NCBI RefSeq assembly: GCF_001280845.1
Contig: NZ_LGHP01000001.1
Location: 195,302-259,301, forward strand
DNA from: Bacillus sp. FJAT-28004
GTDB taxonomy: Bacteria > Bacillota > Bacilli > Paenibacillales > Paenibacillaceae
DNA: 64,000 nucleotides
Reading direction: 5' to 3'
Below the pieces are notes generated by a model, which saw only the letters and a list, made by a program, of their open reading frames with translations, was not told where the DNA came from and did not search any database. Shown here piece after piece: positions 7,280 to 17,472 of the stretch. The translations under genes were made by a program, and so were the position numbers. Numbering within the stretch: the stretch's first letter is position 1; the number at the start of each line of letters is the position of its first letter.

Positions 7280-9022
7280 ATGTCTTTTGTAAAACGGTTG
7301 CGATGGTTTTTTAAGGATAGATGGGGCAGCTACGTGCTTGCCATAGGCATCATGACGTTAGTTAGCTTGCTCTCTACGATACCGCCCAATCTCATTGGGC
7401 GAACGGTTGACAACATCCGCGATGGTCAGCTGACCTCAGATGGTTTAACGCAGACTGTGCTGACACTTGCTCTACTTGCGCTATTTCTTTATGTCATGGT
7501 CTACATATGGATTACGACATTGTTTGGCAATTCGGCGCTAATAGAGAAGGTGCTGAGAGGGAAGCTGCTCGCGAATTTAACGAGGATGACTCCTGCTTTC
7601 TTTCAGCGCAACAGCACGGGACAACTTATGGCACTTGCTACCAATGATGTACTCGCGATCGGTCAGACAGCTGGATACGGTGTAATGACACTCGTCAACA
7701 CGTTAGTAGGCGCATCGGTAGTCATCATAATGATGATTTCATTAGTCAGTTACAAATTAATGATTGCGGCACTTATTCCGCTGCCATTGCTGGCAGTTGT
7801 GATTAGCAAGCTTGGCAACAAAGTAAGAACTCGCTTTCTGGACGCGCAGGCATCCTTTGGGAAAATGAATGAACATGCACTGGAATCCATTTCGGGCATA
7901 CGCGTTATTCGTTCCTATGTACAAGAAAACAATGATCTTGTTGCATTTGATCATGTGACCTCTGAGGTTATGCTCAAAAACAAACGAGTTTCGATTCTGA
8001 ATGCGATGTTCCAGCCTATTATCTCACTTATTGTTGGAGTCAGTTATTCCATCGGAATTGGTTACGGCTCTTATCTCGTGTTCCAAGATGAGATTTCACT
8101 CGGACAGCTCATCTCATTTAATATTTATTTGGGTATGCTCATTTGGCCGATGATCTCCTTTGGTGAGTTTATTAATGTTTTGCAACGTGGCAGTGCCTCG
8201 GCTGACCGATTGGACTCGGCATTAACGCAGAATCCGGATCTTCAAGATTCGGATAAGCCCGTTGCCGTTAAGGTGCCTTCGCGCATTGAGATGAAGCAGC
8301 TCACCTTTACTTATCCTACGGCTAGTCAGCCTAGTCTGGACAATGTATCCTTCCAGCTTGAACGAGGTCAGACGCTTGGAATTGTAGGCAAAACGGGGAG
8401 TGGAAAGAGTACGCTGCTTAAGCAGCTGCTGCGTCAATATCCGCTTGATAAGGATCGCTTAATGATAGCGGGAGTTCCAGTCGAGCAAATTACGATAGAC
8501 CAAATGAGGCGCTGGATTGCCTATGTTCCTCAGGAGCATCTGCTTCTCTCCAAAACGATCCGAGAGAATATCGCGCTAGGCAAGCCGAACGCTACGTCTG
8601 AAGAAATAGCGCGAGCTGTACAGATGGCTTCTTTTACAGAGGATATAGCGCAAATGCCCGAAGGGCTTGAAACGGTCGTCGGTGAAAACGGCGTTATGCT
8701 CTCAGGCGGACAAAAGCAGCGTTTGGCGATTGCACGGGCACTGCTCGTTGATTCCGAAATATTGCTTCTGGATGATTCGCTTTCGGCTGTTGATGCGCGG
8801 ACGGAAAGTCGAATTCTTCACCATATTCGCTTGGAGCGCGAAGGGAAGACGACTTTTATTACGACTCATCGTCTCTCTGCAGTTAGTCATGCGGACTGGA
8901 TACTTGTGCTGAGTGAGGGACGAATCATTGAAGAAGGCACCCATGAGGAGCTAATGCTGTTCGGGGGCTGGTACAAGGAACAATGGGAACGACAGCAAAT
9001 GGAAGCTAGTTTGGAAGAATAA
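7280..9022 (+). CDS. ABC exporter half-transporter, degenerate-site subunit (BmrC/YheI-like)
   Basis: The protein has 580 residues. An N-terminal six-helix exporter domain (about 1-310) is fused to an ATPase domain (about 335-575). Walker A is GKTGSGKST, the signature is LSGGQKQR, and Walker B is ILLLDDSLSAVD. Asp replaces the catalytic Glu after Walker B, as expected of one half of a heterodimeric exporter. The partner is the next gene, 12 bases downstream. The arrangement and N-terminal sequence resemble BmrC/BmrD (YheI/YheH) multidrug exporters, but the substrate is not knowable from sequence. Confidence 0.92.
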   Translation: MSFVKRLRWFFKDRWGSYVLAIGIMTLVSLLSTIPPNLIGRTVDNIRDGQLTSDGLTQTVLTLALLALFLYVMVYIWITTLFGNSALIEKVLRGKLLANLTRMTPAFFQRNSTGQLMALATNDVLAIGQTAGYGVMTLVNTLVGASVVIIMMISLVSYKLMIAALIPLPLLAVVISKLGNKVRTRFLDAQASFGKMNEHALESISGIRVIRSYVQENNDLVAFDHVTSEVMLKNKRVSILNAMFQPIISLIVGVSYSIGIGYGSYLVFQDEISLGQLISFNIYLGMLIWPMISFGEFINVLQRGSASADRLDSALTQNPDLQDSDKPVAVKVPSRIEMKQLTFTYPTASQPSLDNVSFQLERGQTLGIVGKTGSGKSTLLKQLLRQYPLDKDRLMIAGVPVEQITIDQMRRWIAYVPQEHLLLSKTIRENIALGKPNATSEEIARAVQMASFTEDIAQMPEGLETVVGENGVMLSGGQKQRLAIARALLVDSEILLLDDSLSAVDARTESRILHHIRLEREGKTTFITTHRLSAVSHADWILVLSEGRIIEEGTHEELMLFGGWYKEQWERQQMEASLEE

Positions 9023-9034
9023 GGAGGCTGTAGA

Positions 9035-10816
9035 ATGCCAAAACAATCAACGGCGAGAAGACTATTCGCATATGCTCTCGTCTATAAGTTTAGAATTATC
9101 GGCGCCCTGCTTATTCTGTGCTGCGCAGTAGGCGCAGAGCTCGGCGGACCTTTTATAATAAAAACGATAATTGATAAGCATTTATCGGTCGGCGGGAATG
9201 ATTTAATGCCGGTTCTCGGGCTGCTAGCACTTTATATGGGACTGCTGCTCGTCGCAAGTATTAGCAATTTCTCGCAATCCTATATTTTGCAGACGACGGC
9301 GCTCCGCATTATAAAAAACATGCGTATGGATTTAATGAGCCACATTCAGCGAATTCCGCTGCGCTACTTCGACAATACGCCGATCGGGCAAATTGTATCC
9401 AGAATTGCGAACGACACAGAGGCTATAAGGGATTTGTTCATGAGTTTCATGGCGACCTTTGTTGTCAGCTTCGTGCAGCTAATCGGTATTTTTACAGCGC
9501 TGTTCATCTTGGACGTGCGGCTCGCGATGTTTTGCTTGCTCTTGCCGCCGCTCTTCGCGATCATTATGGTCATTCACTTAAAATATTCGAAGAAATATAT
9601 TACGATTATGCGCGCGCGGCTTAGCGACATGAATGCCATGATTAATGAATCGATTGTCGTAATGCCGATCATTCAAGCCTTTCGCCGGGAGAAGGTAACG
9701 CTTGAAGAGTTTGAGGCATTGAATGAGGATAGATACATCAACCAAATTAAGCAGTTTAGAGTATTCTCCTTGTCCTCAAGAAACATTGTGGGTACTATTG
9801 GCAGCTTGGTAACCGCGATGGTCATTTGGTATTTCGGGAAAGCCTCGCTTGAGACGGTTATTCTTTACGGTGTGTTCTATGCGTTTATTGATTATTTGGG
9901 GCGTATCTTTATGCCAATTATCGGTATCTTCGACCAGTTGACGAATGCGCAGCGTGCTTTCGTATCCGCTGAGAAGGTGTTTGCAATATTGGACATGGAA
10001 GGCATGGCGGTCGAAGAGGTTGCTCAGGTGAAACGTCCGGATGGTGTCGTGAAATTCGATAACATAACGTTTGCGTATAAAGAAGGAGAGAATGTCCTAA
10101 AGCAAATCTCTTTTGAAGCGCGCAGAGGAGAGACGGTTGCTTTAGTCGGTCATACCGGTTCGGGCAAAAGCTCAATCATGAACCTGCTGCTTGGCTTTTA
10201 TGAGCCGAATCAAGGGACGATTACGATTGATGGACGGAATATAGCGACATATTCGAAGCAAGAGCTGCGTAAGCATATGGGCATTGTGCTTCAAGATCCA
10301 TACTTGTTTGCAGGTGACATTAAATTCAACGTCAGCCTGTATAACAAGGACATCACAATTGATCGAGTGAAAAGCGTGCTAAAGGATGTTGGGGCGGCAA
10401 GCTTTATCGAGCAGCTTCCTGGCGGTTATGATGAGCAAGTGGTCGAGCGAGGCAGTACGCTATCTTCTGGTCAGCGGCAGCTCATCTCCTTCGCAAGAGC
10501 TTTAGCCTTTGATCCATCTATTCTTATATTGGATGAGGCGACAGCGAGCATAGACAGTGAGACAGAGGGGCTAATTCAGCAAGCGTTGAAAGTGGTCAGT
10601 GAAGGCCGGACGACGCTAATTATCGCACATCGGTTGTCCACTATTCGTGATGCCGATCAAATTCTCGTATTGCACCGCGGTGAAATCGTCGAGCGCGGCA
10701 ATCATGATACACTAATGGCGCACCGAGGCAGGTATTATAAAATGTATCAGCTGCAGAAGGGCGAGAAAGTTTCGTCTGAGCCGGCTGGTGTAACGACGGA
10801 AGCTCAAGGACGATAA
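9035..10816 (+). CDS. ABC exporter half-transporter, catalytic subunit (BmrD/YheH-like)
   Basis: The protein has 593 residues, with a six-helix exporter domain followed by an ATPase domain. Walker A is GHTGSGKSS. Walker B is ILILDEATASID with the canonical Glu, while the signature is the slightly altered LSSGQRQL. Together with the preceding gene this gives one canonical and one degenerate ATP site. It is about 80 residues shorter than B. subtilis YheH, so the extra extracellular insertion of that protein is probably missing. A GC-rich hairpin follows at 10851-10882. Confidence 0.92.
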   Translation: MPKQSTARRLFAYALVYKFRIIGALLILCCAVGAELGGPFIIKTIIDKHLSVGGNDLMPVLGLLALYMGLLLVASISNFSQSYILQTTALRIIKNMRMDLMSHIQRIPLRYFDNTPIGQIVSRIANDTEAIRDLFMSFMATFVVSFVQLIGIFTALFILDVRLAMFCLLLPPLFAIIMVIHLKYSKKYITIMRARLSDMNAMINESIVVMPIIQAFRREKVTLEEFEALNEDRYINQIKQFRVFSLSSRNIVGTIGSLVTAMVIWYFGKASLETVILYGVFYAFIDYLGRIFMPIIGIFDQLTNAQRAFVSAEKVFAILDMEGMAVEEVAQVKRPDGVVKFDNITFAYKEGENVLKQISFEARRGETVALVGHTGSGKSSIMNLLLGFYEPNQGTITIDGRNIATYSKQELRKHMGIVLQDPYLFAGDIKFNVSLYNKDITIDRVKSVLKDVGAASFIEQLPGGYDEQVVERGSTLSSGQRQLISFARALAFDPSILILDEATASIDSETEGLIQQALKVVSEGRTTLIIAHRLSTIRDADQILVLHRGEIVERGNHDTLMAHRGRYYKMYQLQKGEKVSSEPAGVTTEAQGR

Positions 10817-10850
10817 AAAGCTATTTAACGCATTGGATGATAAAGGGAAA

Positions 10851-10882
10851 AGCAGCGGCAGCCTAACTTGGCTGCCGCTGCT
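10851..10882 (+). terminator. Strong hairpin after ABC exporter operon
   Basis: A perfect 13-bp stem, AGCAGCGGCAGCC/GGCTGCCGCTGCT, has the loop TAACTT. The T run after it is poor (GCTGTTTGG), so it may be a 3' stabiliser or a weak terminator. Confidence 0.6.
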
Positions 10883-11075
10883 GCTGTTTGGCTAGATTTA
10901 TGGAATCGTTTATTTCATTTCGAATGCTGATTCACCTAAAAGCACCTGAATAAAATATCCTCGTATCACTTCTGCGTCTGCGTCTGCGGCTGGATTAGAA
11001 ACTCATCCACTTGAGATCACCTATGATTTCTGGATTTAACGTCAAAATCAGTGCTCGACGGACTCGGGTTTGACC

Positions 11076-11210
11076 CTAACGGACCTAGAATCAGCTATTC
11101 ACCAAGATGAGCTCCAAAATGGATTCTAACGGACATAAAATACGTTATGGAGGTGAATTGCGGCCTAATCACAACAATTGAAGCCAAATAAGGGCCTATA
11201 GGTCCGTTAG
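11076..11210. repeat. Short degenerate repeat units with CTAACGGAC core
   Basis: CTAACGGACCTAGAAT (11076-11091) and CTAACGGACATAAAAT (11126-11141) are direct copies exactly 50 bases apart. An inverted copy (CTATAGGTCCGTTAG) lies at 11196-11210. The region has no plausible gene. It looks like a decayed intergenic repeat of the kind scattered in Paenibacillus genomes. Counting copies elsewhere in the genome would decide. Confidence 0.5.
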
Positions 11211-11396
11211 AATTGCAAAAGGGTGGAATCGAGGTGAATAAGGTCTCTGGTGTCCGCCTTATTCCTCTTGCAAGTAGCAATTGCTTCATAAATTAATAAA
11301 CAGACAGATTAAACGACAAAAAAGTAACGTGATAAGTTAAGTGTATGGTACTTGAATCATAGATTTGAGACCATTTAAAATAATCTTTTCTACCAA
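11211..11396. other. Intergenic stretch without recognised features
   Basis: Between the CTAACGGAC repeats and the next promoter the sequence is AT-rich. It contains no open frame with a ribosome site and no strong hairpin. The stretch 10890-11075 upstream of the repeats is likewise empty, apart from a small GCGTCT direct repeat. Confidence 0.4.
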
Positions 11397-11425
11397 TTGA
11401 CAGGGAATATGTTCCAAAGTATACT
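11397..11425 (+). promoter_or_regulatory. Sigma-A promoter for surface nuclease gene
   Basis: TTGACA (11397-11402) and TATACT (11420-11425) are separated by exactly 17 bases. This is close to the ideal housekeeping promoter. It implies a 5' untranslated region of about 275 bases, in which I saw no known riboswitch. Confidence 0.7.
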
Positions 11426-11707
11426 CTTCAATAAGTTTGGTGTTAGTTTACGTTACATTAATAGTAGATGGCTCATTAGCTTTGGGCCCGAAGCTGAATT
11501 CCCCTTCCTTCATCAATGCAAATAGTCTGCTCACGGATGTTATGCATGTTTTTGGAGTAAGGGGATTTTTATTGCCGTCTATGAACAAATGTGCATGTTT
11601 ACTAGAACTTAATTTCATTTTGATATTGTGATTACATTTTTTAGTTAATCTAATTGTTGGGTAAACTATTTTATTCATTATTGGTTATGGAGAGGGGAAA
11701 ATGTAGG

Positions 11708-14700
11708 ATGCACAAATTAGTCATACGAATACAGAGAAAAGCTTGCATGCTGTTAGCGGCTCTTCTATTTGCTGGAGGCACGCTGGGCAGCTTAGGCGCG
11801 CCGGTTCAGGCATCGCCTGCGGGTGATAATATCGTTATTTCACAAGTGTATGGCGGTGGAGGGAACAGCGGAGCGACATTAAAAAATGATTTCATCGAAT
11901 TGTACAATCCGACTGATGAAGATGTGAGCTTGTCTGGTTGGAAGGTGCGTTATACCAGCAGCAAGGGAACTTTCGAAGATAAAATTTCCACAGTTTTATC
12001 TGGCACCATCAAATCGAAAGGCTACTTTCTAATTCAGCAAGTTTCTAATGCTGATGTGGGGGCAAGCCTTCCATTACCAGATGCCGTGGGAACGTTGGCA
12101 ATGGGTGGCTCCGAAGGTAAAGTGGAACTGCTTAAAGGTTCAGTGAGAATCGACTTAGTTGGTTACGGACCAGGGGCGAATGAATCTGAAGCACAGATGC
12201 CCACAGCTAGCTTATCCAGCTCGAAAGCTGCGATTCGAAAAGCAGCTGAGGGAGCACCATCTGATAGTCGCGGTAAAGATATAGACAATAACTTCGAAGA
12301 TTTTGTCGTAGTTACACCTGATCCGCGCAACTCCTCTTACGTCGTTGTTGCAGACGGCGTTGAAGCTGTATCGGCAGATTTAAACGAAGGATCTGTACTT
12401 CCTGGTACGATCATTAAGCTCTCGACGCCAACGGTTGGCGCCAGCGTTTACTATAGCGTCTACGGAGCAGAAGAGCCGCAAGTCGCTCCAGAGGACTTTA
12501 CATGGTATCAACCGAATGTAACAGAAATCAAGATCAATGCGCCTACAACGGTTCATGCTTATGCAAAAAAAGAAGGATTTCCAAATAGTGCTTTGCGTGA
12601 ATATTCTTATACGATTTCGAGTCTAGTGACAATCGCACAAGCACGCACGGCTGCTCTTGGTACAAGCGTAACGCTTAGCGGTGTTGTAACGCATCGAGCG
12701 GATTCAGGCGCTTTTGTAAATCTTTTCGTTCAGGATCAAAATAGCGGCATAATTGTTAGAGTTCCAAACAGTGTCTCCGCACAGCCGGGAGACATGATTG
12801 AGGCTTACGGCAAGCTGACTGAATTTTCGGGATTGCTTCAATTGGAGGCTACTGTAGAAAATACGAAGGTGACGGGTTCTGTTCCTGTTCCAGAGCCGAT
12901 TATCGTAGATTCAACAAGCTTTGGCAAAACGACTGAAAATCGGAATAAATCCGAGGGTCGTCTCGTACAGGTGAATAACATAACCATTGAAAGTGTTGCC
13001 AGCGGCGTTGTTACAGCTGAGGATGCTGTGAATGGTGGCAAAGTGATTATTTATTCGTCGGATGCTTCATTTGTGGCTGGAAAAACCTTTGAGCTGGTTA
13101 CTGGCGTCATGACTTTTCATTCCAGTGTAGGTTTGGAATTACTGCCGCGCAATACGCTCGACATTGTTGAGAAGCGGTTGGCTGTTCAAGCGAGCATTCC
13201 ATCAGGCGGTATTAACGCAGGAGGTTCGGTTTCATTAAGTACACTTGCTGCGGGCGGTGTTATCCATTACACGACTGACGGATCTATTCCGACAGCATCG
13301 GCTGGAACACAATATACTAAAGCTATTGTCGTAAATGCAGATATGGTCATTAAAGCAGTTGTCACAGCTGGTGGAGTGACAAGCGATGTATCGACGTTTA
13401 CGTATAAAGTGTTAGAGAATACGGACGGTATTGCCATCCATACAATTCAAGGTGAAACGCATAAATCGCTCTATAATAATGTACAGGTTTCAAATGTAAA
13501 GGGCATTATTACTTCCGTAAGCACGGATTCCTTCTTCATGCAGGCAACTGATGATCAACAGGACAACAATCCGAATACTTCTGAAGCCATTCAGGTTTAC
13601 AAGAAGGCACATGGCTCAGCAGTTAAGGATGAAGTAACGGTGTCAGGCACTGTACAGGAATTTGGGAACAGTCCATCTTTGACTGTAACTCAAATCAATG
13701 CAACAACAATTAATAAAGTATCGAGCAACAATCAGCTTCCTAAGGCAACATTGCTGGGAACAGGCGGCCGGATTATTCCAAACTTGATCGATTCGGATAG
13801 CTTTAGCAAGTTCAACCCAGAGATCGATGCCATTGACTTCTTCGAGAGTTTGGAGAGTATGCTCGTTGAAGTGAAAAACCCAACGATTACAGGACCTTAC
13901 GCCAATACGGTAACTCCAATTACCTTTGATAACGGTGCTAACAATCCAGTAAAAACCGCTGTGGGCGGAATTGTACTTCAAGGAAATGGTTTATCGGCTA
14001 TTGATAGCAGCTTGAATCCACAGAAGCTGTATGTAGGCGGCTCAAAGCCAACTAGTGAAGAGATTAAAACAGGCGATGCTTTTAACGGCAATATCATTGG
14101 CGTTATTCAATACGCAGGCGATCTATTTAAACTCATGCCGACAGAAGCTTTGCCAGCAATTGTACGCAGTGCAAATGTTCAGAAGGTAACGACTATTGAA
14201 CCGAAGGCAGACAAGCTGACTATTGCAACATTTAATGTTGAAAACTTCAGCGCAGCACAAACAGCAAAAGCTGCGAAAATCGCTTCGATTATCGTGACGA
14301 ATATGAAGCAGCCGGATATTATCGGTTTAATGGAAGTGCAAGACAACGATGGAGAGAAGGATACAGATAATACGGATGCTTCCCAAAGCTTCCAAACGTT
14401 GATTGATGCGATTAAAGCAAAAGGTGGACCTACGTATGCTTATGCCGACATCGCTCCTGAGAAAAATAAAGATGGCGGCGCTCCTGGAGGTAATATCCGT
14501 GTCGGTTTCTTGTACAATCCTGATCGGGTAACTCTTGCGGAAGGAACGAAAGGCGACTTCAATACGTCGATTAAGGTAGATGAAATGGGCGGCTTGACGC
14601 AAAATCCTGGTCGCATTGGCTCTGATGATGCTTCGACATTTGCGTCATCTCGTAAACCGCTTGTAGCAGAATTTATGTTCCAAGGAAAACGTGTTGTTGC

Positions 14701-17338
14701 GATTGCGAACCATCTGAATTCGAAGGGTGGAGACGGTAAGCCTTGGGGTGAAGTTCAGCCGGTAGTTCGCAGCAGCGAGGTGCAGCGCGCGAAGCAAGCC
14801 GAAGCCGTTAACAGCTTCGTGAAGGAACTGACAACAAAAGACACTGAAGCAAGCGTAGTTGTGCTGGGCGATTTTAACGACTTCCAATTCTCCGGCACGC
14901 TGAACAAGATTAAAGGCAATGAATTGACGAACCTTGTAGATACGCTGCCGGTTTCAGAGCGTTACTCGTATATCTATGACGGTAACTCGCAAACGCTTGA
15001 TCACATTCTTGTTGATAAAGCAAATGGGACAAATGCACAAATCGACGTGGTTCATGTCAATGCTGATTTCTCAACAGAACAGGGCAGAGTAAGCGATCAT
15101 GATCCGCTTCTCGCGCAATTGGATTTATCTGTGAACGATAAGGAATTAGATATGACGATTTTGCATACGAATGATACGCATGCGAATTTGGATACGACCA
15201 ACGCACCAAACAATGTTCTACGCCGTGTAACGGCGATTAAGGAAACGAAAAAAAGTTCGAAAAATCCGATTCTGGTCGACGCAGGAGATGTGTTCTCAGG
15301 CACGCTGTATTTTAATAAATACTTGGGACAAGCGGACCTTGAATTTATGAATCTGGTTATATATGATGCGATGACTTTTGGTAATCATGAATTTGACAAA
15401 AATTCAAATGTGCTTGCTGATTTTATTAACAAAGCAGAGTTTCCATTTGTATCGTCAAACGTGAATTTCTCGAAAGATGATGTTTTAAATAAATTATTCA
15501 ATAATGAAATCGGATATGGTGGTAATAGTGCGTCCATTTATCCAGCACTTGTCAAAGTGATAGATGGTACAAGGGTTGGGTTGATTGGACTCACAACGGA
15601 AGATACCGCGAATATCGCTTCACCGGGTGATGTAACATTCGACAATGCTGTTGTAAAGGCCAAAGAGACTGTTGCCACGTTGCAAGCAAAAGGCATTAAC
15701 AAAATTATTGTCCTATCACACATTGGCTATGAAGCGGATTTGGAGCTAGCTAAAGCAGTGCAAGGTATCGATATTATAGTTGGCGGTCATAGCCATACAC
15801 AATTGGATACAGCGGTTGTGGACAATACGGATGCGAACGCACCAAAGCTCATTGTACAAACAGGTGAAAAAGGACAGTTCCTAGGTAAATTGGAAGTCAG
15901 CTTTAACAAAGCAGGCGTTTTGACTAATTGGAACGGTAAACTGATATCTATCGATGGGAAGACGGGTACAGCCTTTAACTTTGCTGAGGACGCCGAGGCA
16001 AAAATAATCTTTGAAACGAAATACAAGCCGGGCGTTCTAGAGATGTCACAGACGGTAGTCGGCAATACGAACGTTGAGTTAAACGGGCTTCGTGCTGATG
16101 TGCGCTCGAAAGAAACAAACCTTGGCAATTTGATCGCTGACGGTATGTTGGCAGCGGCGAAAGCAGCAGGGACAAATGCTGTGATTGCTTTGCAAAATGG
16201 TGGGGGTATCCGTGCATCGATTAGTGCGGGAGCAATCAACCAAGGAGGAGTACTGGGCGTACTACCATTCAATAATGATTTGGTTACGATCACTTTAACG
16301 GGACAAGAAATCAAGGACGCAATGGAAAACGGCGTGTCTACGATTACAACGACTAAGGACGGTCGCTTCCCGCATATCGCTGGAATGCGTTTCGACTATG
16401 ACTCGACTAAACCAGTGAACGAGCGAGTAGTACGCATTCAAGTGAAAGACGGAAATAGCTACGTTCCGATTGATTTGAAAGCAAAATATGAAGTTGCGAC
16501 AAATGCTTTTACGGCCAAAGGCGGAGATTTCTATACTTCACTTGAGAAGGCCTATAAGGAAGGTCGCGTAAACTTATTGTATTTGCCGGATTATGAAGTG
16601 TTTACGAACTACATTCAGCAGATTGGAACAATTACGGCGGCAACATCTGCTGTTGAGGGTCGGATTGTAGATGTTAGCGTGGTAACACCAACGCCGACAC
16701 CAACAACACCGCCGGTAACGACGCCAACACCAACGCCGACACCAACGACACCACCGGTAACACCGACGCCGACACCAGAAGGTCCTGCAATTAAATTTAG
16801 TGATGTAGGAAGCCATTGGGCGGCAGAGGCTATTGCAGAGGCAGTGGAAATCGGTTTTGTTAACGGGTATGGAGACGGTACGTTCCGTCCTGGAAACACG
16901 GCTACAAGAGCACAGTTTGTTACGATGGTAGGCAGAGCGCTGAAGCTTGAATCGTCGACGAGCAATCTGGACTTTGCAGATGCGGGTCAAGTTCCTGCAT
17001 GGGCACGCTCCTTCTTTGCACAGCTTATCGAGGATAAGATCATAGCGGGTTACGAGGATAATACGCTTAGACCATCAAGTGAATTAACAAGAACGGAAAT
17101 GACCGTTATTCTCGTTAGGGCACTTGGCATTAAGATTGATCCGAATGCGAAGCCAACGTTCGCTGATGTAAGTGACATACCGGTATGGGCACGTCCTTAT
17201 ATCGCGGCGGCTCAAACAGAAGGACTAGTTGAAGGAATGGGTGGCAATCGATTTGCTCCTAAGAAAAATGCAACAAGAGCAGATGTGGTTACACTGATCT
17301 TGGCGGCACTAGAGTATGAGGGAAAACAAGGGATTTAA
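11708..17338 (+). CDS. SLH-anchored multidomain extracellular nuclease / 5'-nucleotidase
   Basis: The protein has 1876 residues. Approximate domains are: signal peptide (1-34, ending APVQASPAG), lamin-tail domain (37-187), chitobiase-like beta-sandwich (217-300), OB-fold-like domain (304-484), second chitobiase-like domain (492-570), second OB-fold-like domain (574-827), endonuclease/exonuclease/phosphatase domain (836-1131; TFNVENFS, LMEVQDND, GDFNDFQ, SDHDP), metallophosphoesterase (1147-1390; HTNDTHAN, DAGDVFSG, GNHEFD, GGHSHT), 5'-nucleotidase C-terminal domain (1467-1647), Pro-Thr linker, and three SLH repeats (1696-1876). It would sit on the cell wall, cut extracellular nucleic acid, and dephosphorylate the nucleotides. 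The ATG at 11708 follows GAGAGGGG. In-frame TTG codons upstream would spoil the signal peptide. Confidence 0.93.
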   Translation: MHKLVIRIQRKACMLLAALLFAGGTLGSLGAPVQASPAGDNIVISQVYGGGGNSGATLKNDFIELYNPTDEDVSLSGWKVRYTSSKGTFEDKISTVLSGTIKSKGYFLIQQVSNADVGASLPLPDAVGTLAMGGSEGKVELLKGSVRIDLVGYGPGANESEAQMPTASLSSSKAAIRKAAEGAPSDSRGKDIDNNFEDFVVVTPDPRNSSYVVVADGVEAVSADLNEGSVLPGTIIKLSTPTVGASVYYSVYGAEEPQVAPEDFTWYQPNVTEIKINAPTTVHAYAKKEGFPNSALREYSYTISSLVTIAQARTAALGTSVTLSGVVTHRADSGAFVNLFVQDQNSGIIVRVPNSVSAQPGDMIEAYGKLTEFSGLLQLEATVENTKVTGSVPVPEPIIVDSTSFGKTTENRNKSEGRLVQVNNITIESVASGVVTAEDAVNGGKVIIYSSDASFVAGKTFELVTGVMTFHSSVGLELLPRNTLDIVEKRLAVQASIPSGGINAGGSVSLSTLAAGGVIHYTTDGSIPTASAGTQYTKAIVVNADMVIKAVVTAGGVTSDVSTFTYKVLENTDGIAIHTIQGETHKSLYNNVQVSNVKGIITSVSTDSFFMQATDDQQDNNPNTSEAIQVYKKAHGSAVKDEVTVSGTVQEFGNSPSLTVTQINATTINKVSSNNQLPKATLLGTGGRIIPNLIDSDSFSKFNPEIDAIDFFESLESMLVEVKNPTITGPYANTVTPITFDNGANNPVKTAVGGIVLQGNGLSAIDSSLNPQKLYVGGSKPTSEEIKTGDAFNGNIIGVIQYAGDLFKLMPTEALPAIVRSANVQKVTTIEPKADKLTIATFNVENFSAAQTAKAAKIASIIVTNMKQPDIIGLMEVQDNDGEKDTDNTDASQSFQTLIDAIKAKGGPTYAYADIAPEKNKDGGAPGGNIRVGFLYNPDRVTLAEGTKGDFNTSIKVDEMGGLTQNPGRIGSDDASTFASSRKPLVAEFMFQGKRVVAIANHLNSKGGDGKPWGEVQPVVRSSEVQRAKQAEAVNSFVKELTTKDTEASVVVLGDFNDFQFSGTLNKIKGNELTNLVDTLPVSERYSYIYDGNSQTLDHILVDKANGTNAQIDVVHVNADFSTEQGRVSDHDPLLAQLDLSVNDKELDMTILHTNDTHANLDTTNAPNNVLRRVTAIKETKKSSKNPILVDAGDVFSGTLYFNKYLGQADLEFMNLVIYDAMTFGNHEFDKNSNVLADFINKAEFPFVSSNVNFSKDDVLNKLFNNEIGYGGNSASIYPALVKVIDGTRVGLIGLTTEDTANIASPGDVTFDNAVVKAKETVATLQAKGINKIIVLSHIGYEADLELAKAVQGIDIIVGGHSHTQLDTAVVDNTDANAPKLIVQTGEKGQFLGKLEVSFNKAGVLTNWNGKLISIDGKTGTAFNFAEDAEAKIIFETKYKPGVLEMSQTVVGNTNVELNGLRADVRSKETNLGNLIADGMLAAAKAAGTNAVIALQNGGGIRASISAGAINQGGVLGVLPFNNDLVTITLTGQEIKDAMENGVSTITTTKDGRFPHIAGMRFDYDSTKPVNERVVRIQVKDGNSYVPIDLKAKYEVATNAFTAKGGDFYTSLEKAYKEGRVNLLYLPDYEVFTNYIQQIGTITAATSAVEGRIVDVSVVTPTPTPTTPPVTTPTPTPTPTTPPVTPTPTPEGPAIKFSDVGSHWAAEAIAEAVEIGFVNGYGDGTFRPGNTATRAQFVTMVGRALKLESSTSNLDFADAGQVPAWARSFFAQLIEDKIIAGYEDNTLRPSSELTRTEMTVILVRALGIKIDPNAKPTFADVSDIPVWARPYIAAAQTEGLVEGMGGNRFAPKKNATRADVVTLILAALEYEGKQGI

Positions 17339-17349
17339 TGAAGTAAAGG

Positions 17350-17391
17350 CGTCCCATTCCACTTGCAATGAGTGGGGTGGGACGTTTTTTT
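17350..17391 (+). terminator. Terminator after surface nuclease gene
   Basis: CGTCCCATTCCACT pairs with AGTGGGGTGGGACG, and seven T residues follow. Confidence 0.88.
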
Positions 17392-17472
17392 GCTGAGATT
17401 TGTTGTTTTCATCTAAAGAAGGCGACACTTCATTTGTAACCTATGTTAAATTAGAGGGAGTAGATACCGTTT

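Noticed and set aside
11437..11678. Overlapping 64- and 76-codon frames on both strands before the surface nuclease gene
   Set aside because: Neither has a ribosome site or recognisable sequence, and both lie in the 5' untranslated region of the nuclease transcript.
16690..16780. Repetitive ACACCAACGCC-type DNA resembling a satellite or CRISPR
   Set aside because: It encodes the Pro-Thr linker in frame; there are no spacers or palindromic repeats.
16574..16990. Antisense frame very rich in Cys and Arg
   Set aside because: It is the reverse reading of the Pro-Thr linker and SLH coding region; its composition comes from those codon repeats.
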